Assembly: GCA_046160825.1 (NCBI GenBank)
Contig: JBJXHC010000012.1
Coordinates: 1-59,005, forward strand
Length of the DNA: 59,005 nucleotides
Reading direction: 5' to 3'
Origin: JBJXHC01 sp046160825
GTDB taxonomy: Bacteria; Bacteroidota; Ignavibacteria; UBA10030; UBA6906
Every line of letters begins with the position of its first letter. Position 1 is the stretch's first letter. The notes beneath the pieces are model-generated. The model ran no database searches. It was given only the letters and a program-made list of their open reading frames with translations, and was not told where the DNA came from. The position numbers were made by a program, and so were the translations under genes. Positions 58,734-59,005 of this stretch are shown piece by piece.

Positions 58734-58778
58734 AAAAAGACAAGGGCTCCGCGCGACGGTGCTTTCGCGCGAAGCCCT
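58734..58778 (-). terminator. strong terminator hairpin of the gene at the right edge
   Basis: On the minus strand a 14-bp stem, AGGGCTTCGCGCGA with TCGCGCGGAGCCCT (one T-G pair), encloses eight bases and is followed by TGTCTTTTT. A second direct copy of the distal arm stands at 58721-58734, 22 bases away. Confidence 0.85.
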
Positions 58779-58801
58779 CGCGCGTGACATTCTGTCAAAA
58801 C

Positions 58802-59005
58802 TCAGGGTACTTTCGAGAGGTTCTTCACGGCCAGCGTAAGCTCCTGCTTGCCAGCTTTAGCGCCGCTTTGGTAGGTCCACTCCAGTAATAGCACGTGGTG
58901 CTCTGCCCCGATAATAGTGGAACTCATAACGGGGTTATCAAGGGGTGACAGATCCAACGTGAAGTTGCCTGACACGTCAAGCGCTCCACCGTTCGCACCG
59001 AGGAC
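58802..59005 (-). CDS. unidentified protein, C-terminal fragment
   Basis: This is the last 67 codons of a minus-strand gene entering from the right edge, ending in TGA at 58802-58804 before a strong terminator. The frame is open to the edge. The fragment has VLGANGGALDVSGNFTLDL at its cut end and QELTLAVKNLSKVP at the true C-terminus, a beta-rich pattern. It has no T9SS sorting motif, no signal and no motif that I recognise. Confidence 0.55.
   Translation of the reverse strand, partial: VLGANGGALDVSGNFTLDLSPLDNPVMSSTIIGAEHHVLLLEWTYQSGAKAGKQELTLAVKNLSKVP

Overview
The window looks like a chromosome segment of a bacterium from the Bacteroidota/Chlorobiota side of the tree, most like an Ignavibacteria- or Kapabacteria-type lineage. 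The main evidence is four secreted proteins that end in the type IX secretion (T9SS) sorting domain carrying the FQNYPNPFNP-type motif typical of those lineages. A small AURKAIP1/COX24-type basic protein of Bacteroidota style and a light-regulated carotenoid operon agree with this. Genes are densely packed and nearly all lie on the minus strand; only 27248-30511, 43563-45044 and 46082-48849 are on the plus strand. I saw no rRNA, tRNA, CRISPR array or complete insertion sequence.

Layout. 1-980: a cut-off Gx-transporter-family gene and uppP (lipid carrier recycling). 1226-9803: a four-gene exported-protein operon: a HzsA-related protein with a CxxCH haem motif, two tandem paralogous Ycf48-like beta-propellers, and a choice-of-anchor-V-like protein. 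9963-10829: htpX. 10947-18447: a ten-gene carotenoid operon (crtI, a CarH/LitR-type B12 photoreceptor repressor, crtB, crtE, crtZ, an SRPBCC-like protein, split lycopene cyclase crtYc and crtYd, a second SRPBCC protein, a TIGR01777 epimerase). Most junctions are ATGA overlaps, and a cluster of GTCGAT boxes lies in the carH promoter. The expected pathway is GGPP to phytoene to lycopene to beta-carotene to zeaxanthin. 18535-20742: glgB.

21104-25063: a sigma factor, an HTH protein and an ImmA/IrrE protease, followed by a BI-1 membrane protein and rmuC. The first three form a compact candidate signalling module. 25099-34405: a membrane acyltransferase, a DinB protein, a large propeller-amidohydrolase exported protein, and an operon of DUF2277, a HipA-like kinase, a frameshifted monooxygenase and an NTF2-like protein. 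Then come an oxidoreductase, an HNH nuclease and a PD-(D/E)XK nuclease; the last is bracketed by integron attC-like sequence.

34698-43418: a T9SS-exported M1 peptidase, an EamA transporter, DUF1015, era, glnB and secA. 43563-50015: a PBP4-type peptidase, a DUF4097 beta-helix protein, an M28 glutaminyl-cyclase-like lipoprotein, prmA, a Ppx/GppA phosphatase and a cysteine desulfurase. 50139-51712: a sigma / single-span membrane protein / Spy-CpxP-like stress-sensing module. 51766-59005: a HIT protein, an EF-G paralogue, small envelope proteins, an S1/P1-type hydrolase, the COX24-like protein, a zinc-ribbon TPR protein, HU, sppA and the end of an unidentified gene.

The best candidates for something undescribed are the sigma-HTH-ImmA/IrrE triad with BI-1 and rmuC behind it, the nuclease cassette flanked by attC-like sites, and the light-responsive operon with its unusual operator and a CarH that lacks the usual second axial histidine. 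All identifications rest on reading motifs by eye; no database search was run.
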